Source: Eubacteriales Family XIII. Incertae Sedis bacterium | GTDB lineage: Bacteria; Bacillota; Clostridia; Peptostreptococcales; Anaerovoracaceae | Length of the DNA: 41,277 nucleotides | Direction: 5' to 3' | Assembly: GCA_031276515.1 (NCBI GenBank) | Contig: JAISMX010000040.1 | Location: forward strand, 1 to 41,277 | In this document: in pieces, positions 41,078 through 41,277 of the stretch | How the letters are laid out: the number at the start of each line of letters is the position of its first letter | Numbering within the stretch: the first letter of the stretch is position 1 | Notes under the pieces: model-generated | Told to the model about the DNA's origin: nothing | The model's input: only the letters and a program-made list of their open reading frames with translations | Database searches by the model: none | Program-made: the position numbers and the translations under genes

Positions 41078-41277
41078 TTATTCGTCTGCTTTTTGTTCGT
41101 CCGAAGCGCTCCCGCCGGCGGCTCGCGCCTTTTTCCGCCGCTTCACGCATTCCGTCAGCAGATACTCGATCTGTCCGTTCACGGAGCGAAACTCGTCCTC
41201 CGCCCAGGCGGCGATCTCCGCGTAGAGCCGGCCGGACAGCCGCAGCGGTATCTGTTTCTTTTCTCCGTCCTTCTTTT
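41078..41277 (-). CDS. Arc-type ribbon-helix-helix DNA-binding protein (partial, N-terminus beyond window)
   Basis: The frame is open to the right edge, giving ~66 visible residues. KKQIPLRLSGRLYAEIAAW and EFRSVNGQIEYLLTECVKRR match the beta strand and two helices of the Arc/MetJ ribbon-helix-helix fold. A charged tail (KKARAAGGSASDEQKADE) follows. Small proteins of this kind are common in Clostridia; the regulated target is unknown. It lies upstream of motAB on the same strand, but a promoter separates them. Confidence 0.8.
   Translation of the reverse strand, partial: KKDGEKKQIPLRLSGRLYAEIAAWAEDEFRSVNGQIEYLLTECVKRRKKARAAGGSASDEQKADE

Noticed and set aside
1-41277. CRISPR arrays, insertion sequences, tRNA or rRNA genes
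   Set aside because: No spaced identical repeats, transposase motifs, or tRNA cloverleaf with CCA-type end were recognised in the gaps, which are mostly short.

Overview
The window looks like a Bacillota chromosome, most likely a Clostridia-type anaerobe. The evidence is the gene order of the S10-spc-alpha ribosomal block (adk-map-infA-rpmJ inside it and rpsD between rpsK and rpoA), a zinc-ribbon S14, Cys-containing S4 and Adk LID domains, strong GGAGG ribosome binding sites, an SLH-domain surface protein and a sigma-54 activator of the AcoR type. Most of the window is GC-rich; the first ~600 bases are clearly AT-richer. No species is claimed.

Layout. (1) 1-615, minus: 5' part of an AT-rich proline-iminopeptidase-like alpha/beta hydrolase running off the left edge. 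(2) 805-16430, plus: one long translation block, rpsJ to rplQ, with secY, adk, map, infA, rpmJ and rpoA, preceded by a near-consensus sigma-A promoter (TTGCAA-N17-TATACT) and a GC-rich leader with two mutually exclusive hairpins. argF (ornithine carbamoyltransferase) follows rplQ after 4 bases. (3) 17480-31683: a divergent catabolic locus. A sigma-54 enhancer-binding protein (GAF-PAS-AAA+) is on the minus strand. On the plus strand, behind a sigma-54 -24/-12 promoter (GGCACG-N4-TTGC), lie twelve genes: an M24/creatinase-like protein, a 4-oxalocrotonate-tautomerase-like protein, a complete Liv-type ABC importer, a short-chain dehydrogenase, and a thiamine-diphosphate/lipoate dehydrogenase complex (E1 alpha, E1 beta, E2, E3) of the acetoin/2-oxoacid dehydrogenase type. 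(4) 31741-35830, minus: an SLH surface protein, a small unknown protein with a promoter placed for leaderless translation, a DUF1883-TIR protein and an unknown 172-residue protein. (5) 36073-38047, plus: an aromatic-acid-exporter-family membrane protein and O-acetylhomoserine sulfhydrylase behind a perfect TTGACA-N17-TATAAT promoter. (6) 38152-41277, minus: an alpha/beta hydrolase, motB, motA and the C-terminal part of an Arc-type ribbon-helix-helix protein.

The most interesting unit is region 3. Its genes make sense as one pathway: a Liv-type importer brings in an unknown small molecule, hydrolase/tautomerase/oxidoreductase steps convert it, and a TPP/lipoyl complex cleaves the product to acyl-CoA, all under sigma-54 control. 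Three parts are odd. The activator ends without the usual Fis-type DNA-binding domain. The M24 protein has lost most metal-ligand positions. The lipoyl domain is missing from E2 and is found instead on E3, while E2 appears to carry two peripheral-subunit-binding segments. The substrate cannot be read from the sequence; acetoin is the default guess by homology.

A second point of interest is the two-gene operon coding for an unknown protein and a DUF1883-TIR protein whose usual catalytic glutamate position seems not to be Glu. All domain calls rest on motif recognition by eye; no database search was run.
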